A stretch of DNA of 64,000 nt, taken from Falsirhodobacter sp. alg1. GTDB taxonomy: Bacteria > Pseudomonadota > Alphaproteobacteria > Rhodobacterales > Rhodobacteraceae. The number at the start of each line of letters is the position of its first letter. Position 1 is the stretch's first letter. The notes under the pieces were generated by a model. It saw only the letters and a program-made list of their open reading frames with translations, had not been told where the DNA came from and made no database searches. This document shows, in pieces, positions 34,810 to 44,046 of this stretch. Where the stretch lies: assembly GCF_000739715.2 (NCBI RefSeq), contig NZ_BBJC02000005.1, positions 94,480 to 158,479 on the forward strand, read 5' to 3'. A program made the position numbers and the translations under genes.

Positions 34810-35829
34810 TTATTCGGCTGTTTCTGCTTCGTACAATGCGATCATTGCCGCGCCTTCGTCGCCTGCGGTTTTTTCATAGGCGGCACGGGCCAGCGGGTAC
34901 ATGGCATTGCGCATTGCATCACGTTCCTCCTGCGATGCTACGCGGACCTCGATCGGGCTTTTCTCGATCTCTTCCAGCGCCGTGGCAATCGCAGCCTGCT
35001 TATGTGCCGTCAGATCCGGCACCTCGTCCTCGAAGGCCTTTGTGATAATGTCCTGATATTCCTGTGGCAGTGAATCCCACCACATCGGATTGAACAGGAC
35101 AACATCCTCCATCGCGCCGTGTTCGGAAATGACCAGATATTTCTGCACCTCGTTGAACTTCATGCGCTGGATCGTATCCAGCGGGTTTTCCTGCCCGTCG
35201 ACGACGCCGGTTTGTAGCGATGTATAAAGCTCGCCGAAGGAAAGCGCGATTGCCGAGGCGCCAAGGGCGTTGAACTGCTCGATCAGGATCTTGCTGTCCA
35301 TCACCCGGAATTTCTGATCGGCAAAGGCTGCCAGATCCGGCAAGGGCTTGTTCGAGGTGAAATCCTTGAAACCATTGGGCCAAAAAGCCACGCCGACCAC
35401 ACCACGCTGATCAAAAGATGCAAGAAGGGCCCGCCCGAACGGTCCCTCGCGGAGGGCCTCGGCTTTTGCAGGATCCGACGGCATCAGATAGGGAATATCC
35501 AGAATCGATACCACCGGGTTGAAGCCACCCAGAAATGCCGCGGGCGATACCGTTGCCTCAAGGGTGCCTAGCTGCACACCCTCGGTCATCTGGCGCTGGT
35601 CACCCAGTTGACCCTGCGGAAAGATCTGGAATTCCACCTCGCCACCAGTCTGCTCCTTGACCGCCGCCGCAACCTTTTCCAAGGCGATATGCCGGCTTTG
35701 CTGCGCTGATTCCAGATGTCCGATCCGGGCCACGAACTCTTGCGCCAGGGCGGGCTGTGCGATTGCAAAGCTGCCCGCTGCAATGGCGGAATAGACGATG
35801 CGGCCAATTGAGGTTCCGGTGCGAGACAT
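34810..35829 (-). CDS. TRAP transporter substrate-binding protein (DctP type)
   Basis: 339 residues. A signal peptide ends near ALA-QEFVARIGH. Family features are GQLGDQRQMTEGVQLGTLE, the carboxylate-binding arginine in KFRVMDSKI and the signature GELYTSLQTGVVDGQENP. The ATG at 35829 has AGGAGGGC upstream; longer in-frame readings upstream lack a ribosome site. It should bind a C4-dicarboxylate, sugar acid or similar anion in the periplasm. The divergent XRE-type gene probably regulates it. Confidence 0.94.
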   Translation of the reverse strand: MSRTGTSIGRIVYSAIAAGSFAIAQPALAQEFVARIGHLESAQQSRHIALEKVAAAVKEQTGGEVEFQIFPQGQLGDQRQMTEGVQLGTLEATVSPAAFLGGFNPVVSILDIPYLMPSDPAKAEALREGPFGRALLASFDQRGVVGVAFWPNGFKDFTSNKPLPDLAAFADQKFRVMDSKILIEQFNALGASAIALSFGELYTSLQTGVVDGQENPLDTIQRMKFNEVQKYLVISEHGAMEDVVLFNPMWWDSLPQEYQDIITKAFEDEVPDLTAHKQAAIATALEEIEKSPIEVRVASQEERDAMRNAMYPLARAAYEKTAGDEGAAMIALYEAETAE

Positions 35830-36006
35830 GATGCCCTCCTGAGCGGGTTTCCGATTTTCAAAGTGCTTGCAAAATTTGGCAGACAGAACCCTAAATCGGC
35901 ACATAAATCCAGTCTCAGAATTGAGAATACTGCATTGATCGTCTTGTTCTTGCGAAATAATGCGGGCACGCATAACGTTTGTGCATCCAGCCAAGTTTGA
36001 AGCAGA

Positions 36007-36894
36007 ATGACATCACAACAGGAAGCCATCTCACATGTTGGCGAACGGCTGCGGGCCTTTCGCATGGGCCAAGGGCTGACGCCAGATGATGTCGCATCAA
36101 GAACCGGAATTTCGCGGGCCGCGATCTACCGGTATGAGGCAGGCCAGCCGATCCGCGTTGATGTTCTGGGCAAGATCGCAGATCTTCTCGGCGTCTCCCT
36201 GACATCACTGTTGGGTGTCGGTTCCGAATTCATATCCTCATCTTTGACATTCTTTGAGCGGATGCTGCAACTGGAGGCGAGTTCGGATCAGATCAGCGTT
36301 CTGTTCGGGCCCGTATCCTATCTGCTGACAACTGACAGCTACGATAGCTGTTTGCGCAAGGCGCTGTTTGAAAGTGTCCCCGACACGGCACCCAACAGGC
36401 ATAGCCTGAAGACGCATATCGATCAGATCATGGAAGTTCTGGCGGCACGCAAGGCGTCATATCGCAGGCGCCGTCCGGGGCTTATCAGCCTTGTTTCGGT
36501 TGCAGAGCTGGACCAGTTCCTCGGTGCCGGGTTCGTTGGCAAACAAGGGATCACGGGGCCGGAGCTACGGCAGCGAAAGGCCGCCGCGCGGACAGAGGTA
36601 GAGAGCATTCTACGCCTTTTGGTTGATCAGCCGATGGGCGTCCAGATCGGACTGGTCGAGGACTCTCTGCCCGGCACGAGTTTCCAGATATTCCGCAATA
36701 GCGGTGCGGCGCAGGTTGCCGTCAGTCCGTTCCGCCTCGGGTTGTATGCCAATATCCGGATCGGGGTGGCCACGATTACCTCGGCACAGGAATCCGTTCA
36801 GCTTCATCAGGATGTCACCGCACAGCTCTGGCGCAATAGCCGCAAGGGCGAGGATGCGATCCAGCGCCTGCGGCAGATATTGCGACATGAATGA
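36007..36894 (+). CDS. XRE-type helix-turn-helix regulator with a C-terminal domain of unknown function
   Basis: 295 residues. The helix-turn-helix lies at about 10-66 (GERLRAFRMGQGLTPDDVASRTGISRAAIYRYEAGQ). The remaining 220 residues are not a cupin or peptidase domain I recognise; they are helical first (TFFERMLQLEASSDQISVLFG), then mixed (LVDQPMGVQIGLVEDSLP, FRLGLYANIRIGVATIT). It is divergent from the TRAP binding-protein gene with 177 bp between, so it probably senses the TRAP substrate or a metabolite of it. Confidence 0.88.
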   Translation: MTSQQEAISHVGERLRAFRMGQGLTPDDVASRTGISRAAIYRYEAGQPIRVDVLGKIADLLGVSLTSLLGVGSEFISSSLTFFERMLQLEASSDQISVLFGPVSYLLTTDSYDSCLRKALFESVPDTAPNRHSLKTHIDQIMEVLAARKASYRRRRPGLISLVSVAELDQFLGAGFVGKQGITGPELRQRKAAARTEVESILRLLVDQPMGVQIGLVEDSLPGTSFQIFRNSGAAQVAVSPFRLGLYANIRIGVATITSAQESVQLHQDVTAQLWRNSRKGEDAIQRLRQILRHE

Positions 36895-36906
36895 GCATTC
36901 AGCGTA

Positions 36907-37590
36907 TCACATGTAGGTCAGCTTGGTCTGGTCCGCAGCTATATTCCATGCACCGGTTTCGCCCTCCAGAAGCGGGGAGTGGAAAATGCCTTCCACCGGA
37001 TGATCCGACAACGGTGCGTGCCAGCGGGCGGTCTGCAGCATTGCAGCGCCCAGAACGACAGGTTTCGCACCGGCAAGTTCAAGCACCCGAAGCCCCGCCA
37101 GCAAAGAGCTGCCAGTGGAAATTGCGTCATCAATCAGGGCCACGCGCCGCCCTTGCAGCAGCGGAAGCAGGCGCGGATCCAGATACAGCCGGCGGGTTGA
37201 ATCCGCAGTCGTGATGGATGACAGCGGGACAGACAGTGCTTCATCGTACCAGAATTTACGCGAAGTCCCCATCGGAATGTAGCGCGGGTGGCCCAAACGC
37301 TCTGCCACTGCGCGCGCCAGTGACAGGCCAAGTGTCGGCAATCCGACAATGACATCGGGCGCATATCCTTCAAGCCGCCCTGCAAGAACATCTGCCAAGT
37401 GCGCCTCTACTGCCAAGGAAGCCTGATTCAATATCAGCGAGGCGATAGCATTGCGTGTGCCAACCAAGGGCCGGATCGGCAGCAGCAATGCTTGTCCGTC
37501 AGGCAGGCTTGCGGGATAGGCGTCACGCCAAGGGCCAGCTGGCGCAGTATCGGCGGGAATAAAGGCCTGCCAAAATTCATGATGGTTCAT
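36907..37590 (-). CDS. Phosphoribosyltransferase-family protein
   Basis: 227 residues. The PRPP-binding loop VALIDDAISTGSS lies at about 151-163, with the upstream VIVGLPTLGLSLARAVAERLG forming the first diphosphate loop. The hood and N-terminal region do not match a specific named enzyme; it is nearest in layout to orotate or adenine phosphoribosyltransferases. It is divergent from the M20 amidohydrolase gene by 42 bp. Placement next to a nucleoside-salvage operon suggests a purine base acceptor, but that is inference. Confidence 0.85.
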   Translation of the reverse strand: MNHHEFWQAFIPADTAPAGPWRDAYPASLPDGQALLLPIRPLVGTRNAIASLILNQASLAVEAHLADVLAGRLEGYAPDVIVGLPTLGLSLARAVAERLGHPRYIPMGTSRKFWYDEALSVPLSSITTADSTRRLYLDPRLLPLLQGRRVALIDDAISTGSSLLAGLRVLELAGAKPVVLGAAMLQTARWHAPLSDHPVEGIFHSPLLEGETGAWNIAADQTKLTYM

Positions 37591-37632
37591 TCTTTGCTAC
37601 CTTCCGACCCTAGATGCGTCTATGATGATGAA

Positions 37633-38796
37633 ATGACAAAGATAACTGACCTTGACGCCCTTGTCGCGTTCCGCCGAGACCTTCATCGCCACCCCGAGCT
37701 TGGGTTCGAGGAACATCGTACCAGTGCTGCCATTGCCGAACGTCTTCGTGCGCTTGGTCTGGAGGTGACGACGGGGATAGCAAGCACGGGAATTGTCGCT
37801 ACCTTGCGTGCGAAGGATGATGATAAGGGCCGTAGCGTAGGTTTGCGGGCAGATATCGACGCGCTTGCCATGCCCGAGGCATCCGGCAAACCATGGGCTT
37901 CGGAAACTGCAGGTCGGATGCACGCCTGCGGCCACGATGGCCATACCACGATGCTGCTGGGTGCGGCTCAGATACTCGCTGCCGATCCGCCGCCTTCGGG
38001 CACGGTCCACTTTATTTTTCAACCGGCCGAAGAAGGGCGCGGCGGAGCCAGAAGAATGGTGGAGGAGGGGCTGTTCACGCGTTTTCCCTGCGATCATGTA
38101 TTCGGTCTGCACAATATGCCCGGAATGGCCTGTGATGCGATGGCGGTGGTTCCGGGGCCACAGCTTGCCTCTTCGGACAGCTGGCGCGTGACGTTTCGTG
38201 GAATCGGTTCGCACGGGGCAAAGCCGCACCAGGGACGCGACGCCCTGACCGCCAGCGCACAATTCGTGGCGGCCCTCCAGACCATTCCGGGGCGTGTGGT
38301 CGATCCGCTGCAGCCCGCGATTGTCAGCGCCTGTGCAATGTCGGCGGGTGACATGAATGCCCTCAACGTGATTCCGGCACAGGTTGAGATCGGCGGGACG
38401 GCCCGCGCCTTTTCGCCTGATGTCCGCGATCAGCTGGAGACCGAGATCGGCCGACTTGCCAACGGTATCGCCAGCGCGATGGCGGTGGAGGTGGATTATC
38501 AATTCATCCGCCGTATTCCGCCGGTCATAAACAATGCGACCGCCACTGCTATCGCCCTCGAGGCCGCGCGCTCCGTCAGCGCCCATGTTGATACCGCCTT
38601 TGCTCCTTCGACGGCCGGAGATGATTTTGCCATTTTCGGGCAGCAGGTTCCGGGTGCCTATGTCTGGCTCGGCAATGGTCCGGCAGTGGCTGGTGCGTTG
38701 CATCACAATCCCGGCTATGATTTCAACGATGATGCAATACCCACTGGCATCGCCTTTTGGGTAGAGGTCGCGCGCCGCGCGCTGGCCCGGGATTAA
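37633..38796 (+). CDS. M20 family metal-dependent amidohydrolase
   Basis: 387 residues, the hippurate hydrolase / N-acyl amino-acid amidohydrolase subgroup. The opening AFRRDLHRHPELGFEEHRT is diagnostic. Metal ligands lie in HACGHDGHTTMLLGAA, the catalytic glutamates in FQPAEEGRGG, and further ligands in GLHNMPG and near the end in GALHHNPGYDFNDD. The dimerisation domain is inserted from about residue 175 (GIGSHGAKPHQGRDA). The ATG at 37633 was chosen because an earlier in-frame start runs across the divergent gene. Its stop overlaps the adenine deaminase stop through a shared palindromic TTAA. Confidence 0.94.
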   Translation: MTKITDLDALVAFRRDLHRHPELGFEEHRTSAAIAERLRALGLEVTTGIASTGIVATLRAKDDDKGRSVGLRADIDALAMPEASGKPWASETAGRMHACGHDGHTTMLLGAAQILAADPPPSGTVHFIFQPAEEGRGGARRMVEEGLFTRFPCDHVFGLHNMPGMACDAMAVVPGPQLASSDSWRVTFRGIGSHGAKPHQGRDALTASAQFVAALQTIPGRVVDPLQPAIVSACAMSAGDMNALNVIPAQVEIGGTARAFSPDVRDQLETEIGRLANGIASAMAVEVDYQFIRRIPPVINNATATAIALEAARSVSAHVDTAFAPSTAGDDFAIFGQQVPGAYVWLGNGPAVAGALHHNPGYDFNDDAIPTGIAFWVEVARRALARD

Positions 38797-40547
38797 GCCG
38801 GGCCAAGAACGGGCGTTGCTAGCAGCCGCCCGTTCATCGGGTCGGCAATGCCCAGATCGGTCTGGTGCGGGCCTGCATTGCAGGCCAATGTGGCCCCGAC
38901 TAATGCCTTGAATACCAGATACGGAGGCTGCCACGGCACCACGGCATTCATGGCCGTTTTCAGGGCAGTGAAGCCTTCGGCAACCTGCTGCAGCGGGGCA
39001 TCGGACACCAGTCCGCCGATGGGCAGCGGCAAAAGCGCGGTGACCACACCGTTCTGCACACAGACCATTCCGCCGCCGCAATCGATCAACGCTGCTGCCG
39101 CCACTGCAATATCCTGCGCCGAACCTCCGAACAGGGTCAGGTTATGGCTGTCATGGCTGACGGTGGTTCCGAACGCCCCGGCCCATTTACCCCAGCCTGT
39201 CAGAAACCCGGTTCGTGGCGTCATATCGGCACGGCCGTGGCGGTGTATTACCGAGATCAAGGTGGTGCCTTCGGGCGGATGCACGCGCCCATCCACGACA
39301 TCGGCCGCTGCTTCACCCCACCGGGTAAAACGCGGCTGGTCGATGGTGGCAATCCGCACGCGCGTCCCCTCGGCTTTGGGCAAGATGTCGGATGCTGCCG
39401 GTTTAGGGCATTTCATTGTCTGGTTCATGAACTGCGGCGTGGTCCGATGCGGCGCGGTCGTATCAATGCTCCGTCCATTCAGCAGGACAATACGGACCCG
39501 AACTGCCTCCAGATCGTCAAGGATAACGATATCAGCGCGGCGGCCGGCAGCGATCATCCCCAGATCAGTCCGGTTCAATCGTGTTGCGGCGTTGAAGGTG
39601 GCCGCCTTTAAGGCGCGCATGGGGGACAGGCCGTAGCGGATCATCCGGCGCATCATATCATCAAGGCCACCTGATGCCTGCAGATCGTCGGGAAAGACAT
39701 CATCGGTGCAAAAGGTGATATTCGGTGGCAATTGCGGCAATGCCTGAAGGTAGGCAGCAAAATCCGGCAGCAGATGGTCGTGCGATCCACGGATTTCCAC
39801 CGTCAGCCCCGCCTCGATCCGTGCCTTCAGATCCTCTACGGACGTAAGCTCGTGGTCGGAGGTTATGCCTGCGGCGGCATAGGCCTGCAGCATCGGTCCC
39901 TGAAGGCTGCGGGCATGGCCGCACACCAGCTTTTCCGAAAGCAACCCCGCCTGAACGATACCGCGCATCCGAGAGGTGCGCGCGATGACCGAAGACATAT
40001 CCATGACCTCGGCCAGACCGGCCGCAGCGGGGCGCGCCAACAGCATGGCAATGGCATCGGCATCGAAATCCGCGCCGGCGGTTTCATACCCCGGGACCGA
40101 GGGAACACAGGACGGCACCAGAGGCAGCAGCCGCATGGCAGAGGCTTCTGCCTCCTGCATCGCATAATCGACGCCGGCAATGCCCGCGACATTGGCAAAT
40201 TCATGCGGATCCCACAGGGCGGTGGTGACACCTCGGGGCAGCATTGCCGCGGCATAGGCGGCGGGTGTCACCATGGAGCTTTCGACATGCATATGCGTAT
40301 CGATGAAGCCCGGTGCCAGCACACATCCGGTGGCATCGATACGCGCGATCGCATCGCGAGGCGCAGGCGCATGAACAGAGGCAATCAGCGCCCCTACAAG
40401 GCCCACATCGGCGCGGCGCATGCTGTGGGTCAGGGGGCAGGCAACCAAAGCACCCTCGATCAGCAGATCGAACGGTGCGTCCCCCCGTGCCGCAGCCACT
40501 GCCCGATCCCGCAGGTCAGCGTCGTTCAAATCAACGTCTATCATCAT
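38793..40547 (-). CDS. ade: Adenine deaminase
   Basis: 584 residues, standard length. It converts adenine to hypoxanthine and ammonia. The amidohydrolase barrel carries metal ligands in APGFIDTHMHVESSM, DPHEFANVAGIAG, VCGHARSLQGPMLQAYAAAGITSDHE and FCTDDVFPDDL. The C-terminal domain is typical (TTVSHDSHNLTLFGG, ALIDCGGGMVCVQNG). The ATG at 40547 follows AAGGATTG. It is the last gene of the leftward nucleoside operon, 11 bp after the nucleoside hydrolase gene, which would release adenine from adenosine. Confidence 0.95.
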   Translation of the reverse strand: MMIDVDLNDADLRDRAVAAARGDAPFDLLIEGALVACPLTHSMRRADVGLVGALIASVHAPAPRDAIARIDATGCVLAPGFIDTHMHVESSMVTPAAYAAAMLPRGVTTALWDPHEFANVAGIAGVDYAMQEAEASAMRLLPLVPSCVPSVPGYETAGADFDADAIAMLLARPAAAGLAEVMDMSSVIARTSRMRGIVQAGLLSEKLVCGHARSLQGPMLQAYAAAGITSDHELTSVEDLKARIEAGLTVEIRGSHDHLLPDFAAYLQALPQLPPNITFCTDDVFPDDLQASGGLDDMMRRMIRYGLSPMRALKAATFNAATRLNRTDLGMIAAGRRADIVILDDLEAVRVRIVLLNGRSIDTTAPHRTTPQFMNQTMKCPKPAASDILPKAEGTRVRIATIDQPRFTRWGEAAADVVDGRVHPPEGTTLISVIHRHGRADMTPRTGFLTGWGKWAGAFGTTVSHDSHNLTLFGGSAQDIAVAAAALIDCGGGMVCVQNGVVTALLPLPIGGLVSDAPLQQVAEGFTALKTAMNAVVPWQPPYLVFKALVGATLACNAGPHQTDLGIADPMNGRLLATPVLGPA

Positions 40548-40558
40548 CAATCCTTCGG

Positions 40559-41446
40559 TCAGACCAGCGAAGAGATAAACCAATCCCGCACGGCTTCGGC
40601 GTCCAGATCGGGAATGATGGCAGCGGTGGGATCCGGCGTATCTGGCACAACACGGGTGCGGCCGCGAACTGTACCGTCCAGATCAACCGCCAATGTGGCA
40701 GGCACAAGCCGGAACATATGCGGGGCCGCAACCACCGCAGCCGCCACCGGATCATAAAGCGCCATTGATCCACGTCCGCGGGATAATCCGATATCGAGAT
40801 AGCCACCCAGAAGATCGGCAATCAGCGTCGCACGCGGGTGGTCCGACCCTGCAACACGCGTCACATCGGGCTCGGTAATCTGCACCTTTCGGCAGGCTTC
40901 AAGATCGACCATGCGGATCCTGACCCCACGCTCCAGCAGGACGGCCAATGCCAACGGGTCCGCAAGCGCGTTGAATTCGGCATGGGCGGTATGATTGCCG
41001 GGGCCGAGGCTGCCGCCCATCCACGTTATCTGCGGCAATGATACATCCGGATGCGCCAACGCCAATGCAGCCAGGTTGCTCAGTGGCCCAAGCGCCAGTA
41101 TCTCTTGTCCCCCCTGCCGCACCCAGGCGGCCATCGCATCTGTGGCGCAGTTTGGCTCGCCGCTACCAACGGGCAGCGTCTGCCCCCGGGTCGGCAGTCC
41201 ACGCGGGCCAAGGATGCGTTCGGCGGTTTCCATCGCGCCAAGGATCGGCCGTGCCGCCCCTCGGGTAACGGGGAACTCCCATCCAAGTGCTTCTGCCGCG
41301 CCATAGGCATTCTCAATCGCCCGGGGCAGGGGGGCACACCCGAAGCTGAGCGATAGACCGGCAATGTTGCGATGGACTCGCAGCGCCTCTATTGCCAGAA
41401 GATCATCGACTCCCATATCGGTGTCGATCCACACGGCATCGGTCAC
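40559..41446 (-). CDS. Nucleoside hydrolase (IunH/RihA-like)
   Basis: About 295 residues. The calcium-binding signature appears as WIDTDMGVDDLLAIEA, with further family blocks LGPLSNLAALALAHPD, ITWMGGSLGPGNHT, AEFNALADPLALAVLL and YDPVAAAVVAAP. It hydrolyses nucleosides to base plus ribose. The start was placed at the GTG at 41446, which overlaps the upstream ATPase stop as GTGA; a GTG at 41455 is the alternative. It sits between the transporter ATPase and adenine deaminase, which argues for adenosine or a similar purine nucleoside as substrate. Confidence 0.92.
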   Translation of the reverse strand: MTDAVWIDTDMGVDDLLAIEALRVHRNIAGLSLSFGCAPLPRAIENAYGAAEALGWEFPVTRGAARPILGAMETAERILGPRGLPTRGQTLPVGSGEPNCATDAMAAWVRQGGQEILALGPLSNLAALALAHPDVSLPQITWMGGSLGPGNHTAHAEFNALADPLALAVLLERGVRIRMVDLEACRKVQITEPDVTRVAGSDHPRATLIADLLGGYLDIGLSRGRGSMALYDPVAAAVVAAPHMFRLVPATLAVDLDGTVRGRTRVVPDTPDPTAAIIPDLDAEAVRDWFISSLV

Positions 41447-42402
41447 TCTGTACACCCTACGGTTACAGCGCGGTCCCGTGGCAGATCAAAGCTGATGACG
41501 GAAGCGACCGAATGGGTCGGCTCTGTGGCCGGAACCTCGGCGGTAATCTGGCCGAACTGGGTATCCAGAACGTATTCGCGCCGTTCACCGGCAAAGCTGA
41601 CGCCGCGGACAGTCCCCTTATGCGGGCCTGACCCCAGAACCACTGCCGATGGGCGCCAGGCCAATGCGGTCCCGTCCGGTTGTGGCAAGATGGTTTCAAA
41701 ACCGACGAAATCGGCGACAAAGCTTGTGGCCGGCCGGTTATAGATCTCCTCGGCGGAGCCCTGCTGCTCGATCCGGCCGCCGCGCATGACGATGATGCGG
41801 TCGGCCAAGGCCAGCGCCTCGGCCTGATCATGGGTCACGAATACCATCGTTACGCCGGTTTCGCGCTGAATCCGCTGCAACTCCATCCGCATCTCAAGGC
41901 GTAGGCGGGCGTCGAGGTTCGAAAGCGGCTCATCCAGCAGCAACACCTTCGGCTCCATCACCAGGCTGCGGGCCAGTGCCACGCGCTGCTGTTGTCCGCC
42001 CGAAAGTTCGGCCGGCATCCGACCGGCAAAATCCGACAGTCCGACCGTCCCAAGACCCGATTTCACCTTTGCATCAATGTCGGTCGCTTTTTTCAGCCGA
42101 AGGCCAAAGGCCACATTCTCATAGACGCTCAGGTGCGGAAACAGAGCGTAGGATTGAAAGACCAGTCCCACTTCGCGTCGGGCCGGAGAAACGCGGGTGA
42201 CATCGCGCCCGTCGATCGTGATGCTGCCCGAAGTCGGTGTCAGCAGTCCGGCTATTGCCCGCATTGTCGTGGTCTTGCCGCAACCGGATGGACCAAGCAG
42301 GCAGATCAGCTCTCCCTTGGTGATGTTCAGGTCCAAGGACGGCACCGCCACGGTGTTGCCATAGGAAATGGTCAGGCCCCGCAGGGAAACGTAATCAGAC
42401 AT
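41443..42402 (-). CDS. ABC transporter ATP-binding protein (PotA type)
   Basis: 319 residues. Walker A is GPSGCGKTT, the Q loop lies in VFQSYALFPHLSV, the signature is LSGGQQQR, Walker B is VLLLDEPLSNLDA and the switch is FVTHDQ. A TOBE domain begins near residue 235 (FVADFVGFETILPQ). PotA-type ATPases usually serve polyamine, iron or opine-like importers, but genomic position here ties it to nucleoside salvage. It overlaps the permease gene upstream by 8 bp. Confidence 0.94.
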   Translation of the reverse strand: MSDYVSLRGLTISYGNTVAVPSLDLNITKGELICLLGPSGCGKTTTMRAIAGLLTPTSGSITIDGRDVTRVSPARREVGLVFQSYALFPHLSVYENVAFGLRLKKATDIDAKVKSGLGTVGLSDFAGRMPAELSGGQQQRVALARSLVMEPKVLLLDEPLSNLDARLRLEMRMELQRIQRETGVTMVFVTHDQAEALALADRIIVMRGGRIEQQGSAEEIYNRPATSFVADFVGFETILPQPDGTALAWRPSAVVLGSGPHKGTVRGVSFAGERREYVLDTQFGQITAEVPATEPTHSVASVISFDLPRDRAVTVGCTE

Positions 42403-43171
42403 AGCGCGATAATCCCAGAAACTTTTCGGCGGCGAAAATGACGGTGATCGACAGAAGGGCCAGCAGGGCTGCCAGTGCCGCGACAGAGGGATCGTAATTC
42501 ATTTCCATATATCCGATCATGTCGATCGGCAGTGTTGTAATACCCGGGCCGGATAGGAACAGGGCCACGGGCACCTCGTTGAACGATGTCACGAACCCCA
42601 GAATGAAGGCGGCGAGGATGCCGCCGCGAATGTTCGGCAGGACGACGCGCGTAAACGCACCCATGCGCGAACATCCAAGCAGGGTCGCGGCCTCTTCGAT
42701 ATCGACACGCAGATTGTCCATCGAGGCAGAGACGACCCGTACCGCATAGGGCAGTACAAGTGCGGTATGCGCCAGAAAAAGTGCCCCCAGCAGCCCTATG
42801 CCTGTGGGAATTACCATGTAACGAAGCAGCGCGAGGCCCACGATAATGCCGGGCACAATGATAGGGGCAGATACCAGCAACCTTACGGTAGCTGCACCGC
42901 GAATATCATAACGCGCCATCGCATAGGAGGCCGGTACACCCAGCACCAGCGCAGCCAGAGGAGAGCCGAGGCCGAGCAGGATCGAAATGGCAAAGGAGGT
43001 CCGGAAGGAGTCGATGGCAAAAACTTTGGCAAACCATTGCAGTGATAGGCCCTCGGGCGGAAACGACATCACGTTTCCAGCGGAAAGGGCCGCCCCGATG
43101 ATGATCACGAACGGACCGATCAGAAACGTCAATGTCAGTCCGATGATGGTCCAAGCGGCAAAGCGGTTCAT
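42395..43171 (-). CDS. ABC transporter permease (PotC type)
   Basis: 258 residues, six membrane helices. The EAA loop (IEEAATLLGCSRMGAFTRVVLPNIRGG) lies at about 170-195. The ATG overlaps the stop of the upstream permease as ATGA. Partner of the PotB-type subunit. Confidence 0.93.
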   Translation of the reverse strand: MNRFAAWTIIGLTLTFLIGPFVIIIGAALSAGNVMSFPPEGLSLQWFAKVFAIDSFRTSFAISILLGLGSPLAALVLGVPASYAMARYDIRGAATVRLLVSAPIIVPGIIVGLALLRYMVIPTGIGLLGALFLAHTALVLPYAVRVVSASMDNLRVDIEEAATLLGCSRMGAFTRVVLPNIRGGILAAFILGFVTSFNEVPVALFLSGPGITTLPIDMIGYMEMNYDPSVAALAALLALLSITVIFAAEKFLGLSRYV

Positions 43172-44046
43172 TTCATCGCCCTCTTTTTCACAGTGGCCAG
43201 ACGGCGCAGACCAAGGTTTGCCGCAAAGCATACAAGGATCAGGATCATGGCGATCACGCTGGCCGATGCAAAATCACGCCCCACGGTCACGCGCTGATAA
43301 AGCAGCGTTTCCAGCATCAGCACCTTGGAGCCACCCAGAATTGCAGGGGTGATATAGGCTGTCAGCGAGCCGGTGAACACAAGTGTTCCGCCGATTACCA
43401 GGCCTTCGCGTGTCAGTGGCACGATGACGCGGGTGAAAACCTGTATCCAGTTTGCCCCGAGCATGCGCGCCGCCGGCACCGCATCTGTCGGCATATTTTC
43501 CATTGCGGACAGCAGGCTGACGATCATCAGTGGCATGAACAATTGCAACAGGCCGATGAAAACCGCCGTTTCGGTGAAAAGAAAACGGACCGGCTCGATC
43601 CCGAACAGGCCAAGCGCATCGTTCACGATGCCTGTACGCCCCAGAATGACAAGCCACGCATAGGTTCGTGCCACCGGCGAGATCATCAGCGGAAGGATGA
43701 TCAGCCCGAAAACCTTGCTTCGGGATGCGGAAGGCAACGTTACGATGGCGTAGGCGACGATATAGCCGAGTATTGCCGACACACAAGTGACGAGTGCGCC
43801 CAGTTTCAACGTGCGCCAGAAGACGGCACGGTAGCGGGGGTCGGCAAAGAAATCGACATAGGGTCCCAGCGAGAAACCGCCCTCGGGCCCTGTGAACCCT
43901 TCTGACAGCAGGATCGCCACCGGCACCAGAAAAAGGGCCGCGGCGAATATCGCCGCGGGCAGTGTGAGCGACAGACCGATGGCGCGGTTGCCGAAAAGAC
44001 CGTTACTTGACGACAAGATTGTTCCACTTCTCGATCCAGGCATCAC
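43168..44046 (-). CDS. ABC transporter permease (PotB type)
   Basis: 292 residues with about six membrane helices and the coupling loop DAVPAARMLGANWIQVFTRVIVPLTREG. Its start overlaps the end of the binding-protein gene by about 44 bp, so the true start may be further in, near the first helix (AIGLSLTLPAAIFAAALFLV). Confidence 0.92.
   Translation of the reverse strand: MMPGSRSGTILSSSNGLFGNRAIGLSLTLPAAIFAAALFLVPVAILLSEGFTGPEGGFSLGPYVDFFADPRYRAVFWRTLKLGALVTCVSAILGYIVAYAIVTLPSASRSKVFGLIILPLMISPVARTYAWLVILGRTGIVNDALGLFGIEPVRFLFTETAVFIGLLQLFMPLMIVSLLSAMENMPTDAVPAARMLGANWIQVFTRVIVPLTREGLVIGGTLVFTGSLTAYITPAILGGSKVLMLETLLYQRVTVGRDFASASVIAMILILVCFAANLGLRRLATVKKRAMK

Noticed and set aside
37597-39081. 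A 494-codon leftward open frame opposite the M20 amidohydrolase gene
   Set aside because: It is antisense to an M20 gene with full catalytic motifs and its translation has no family features.
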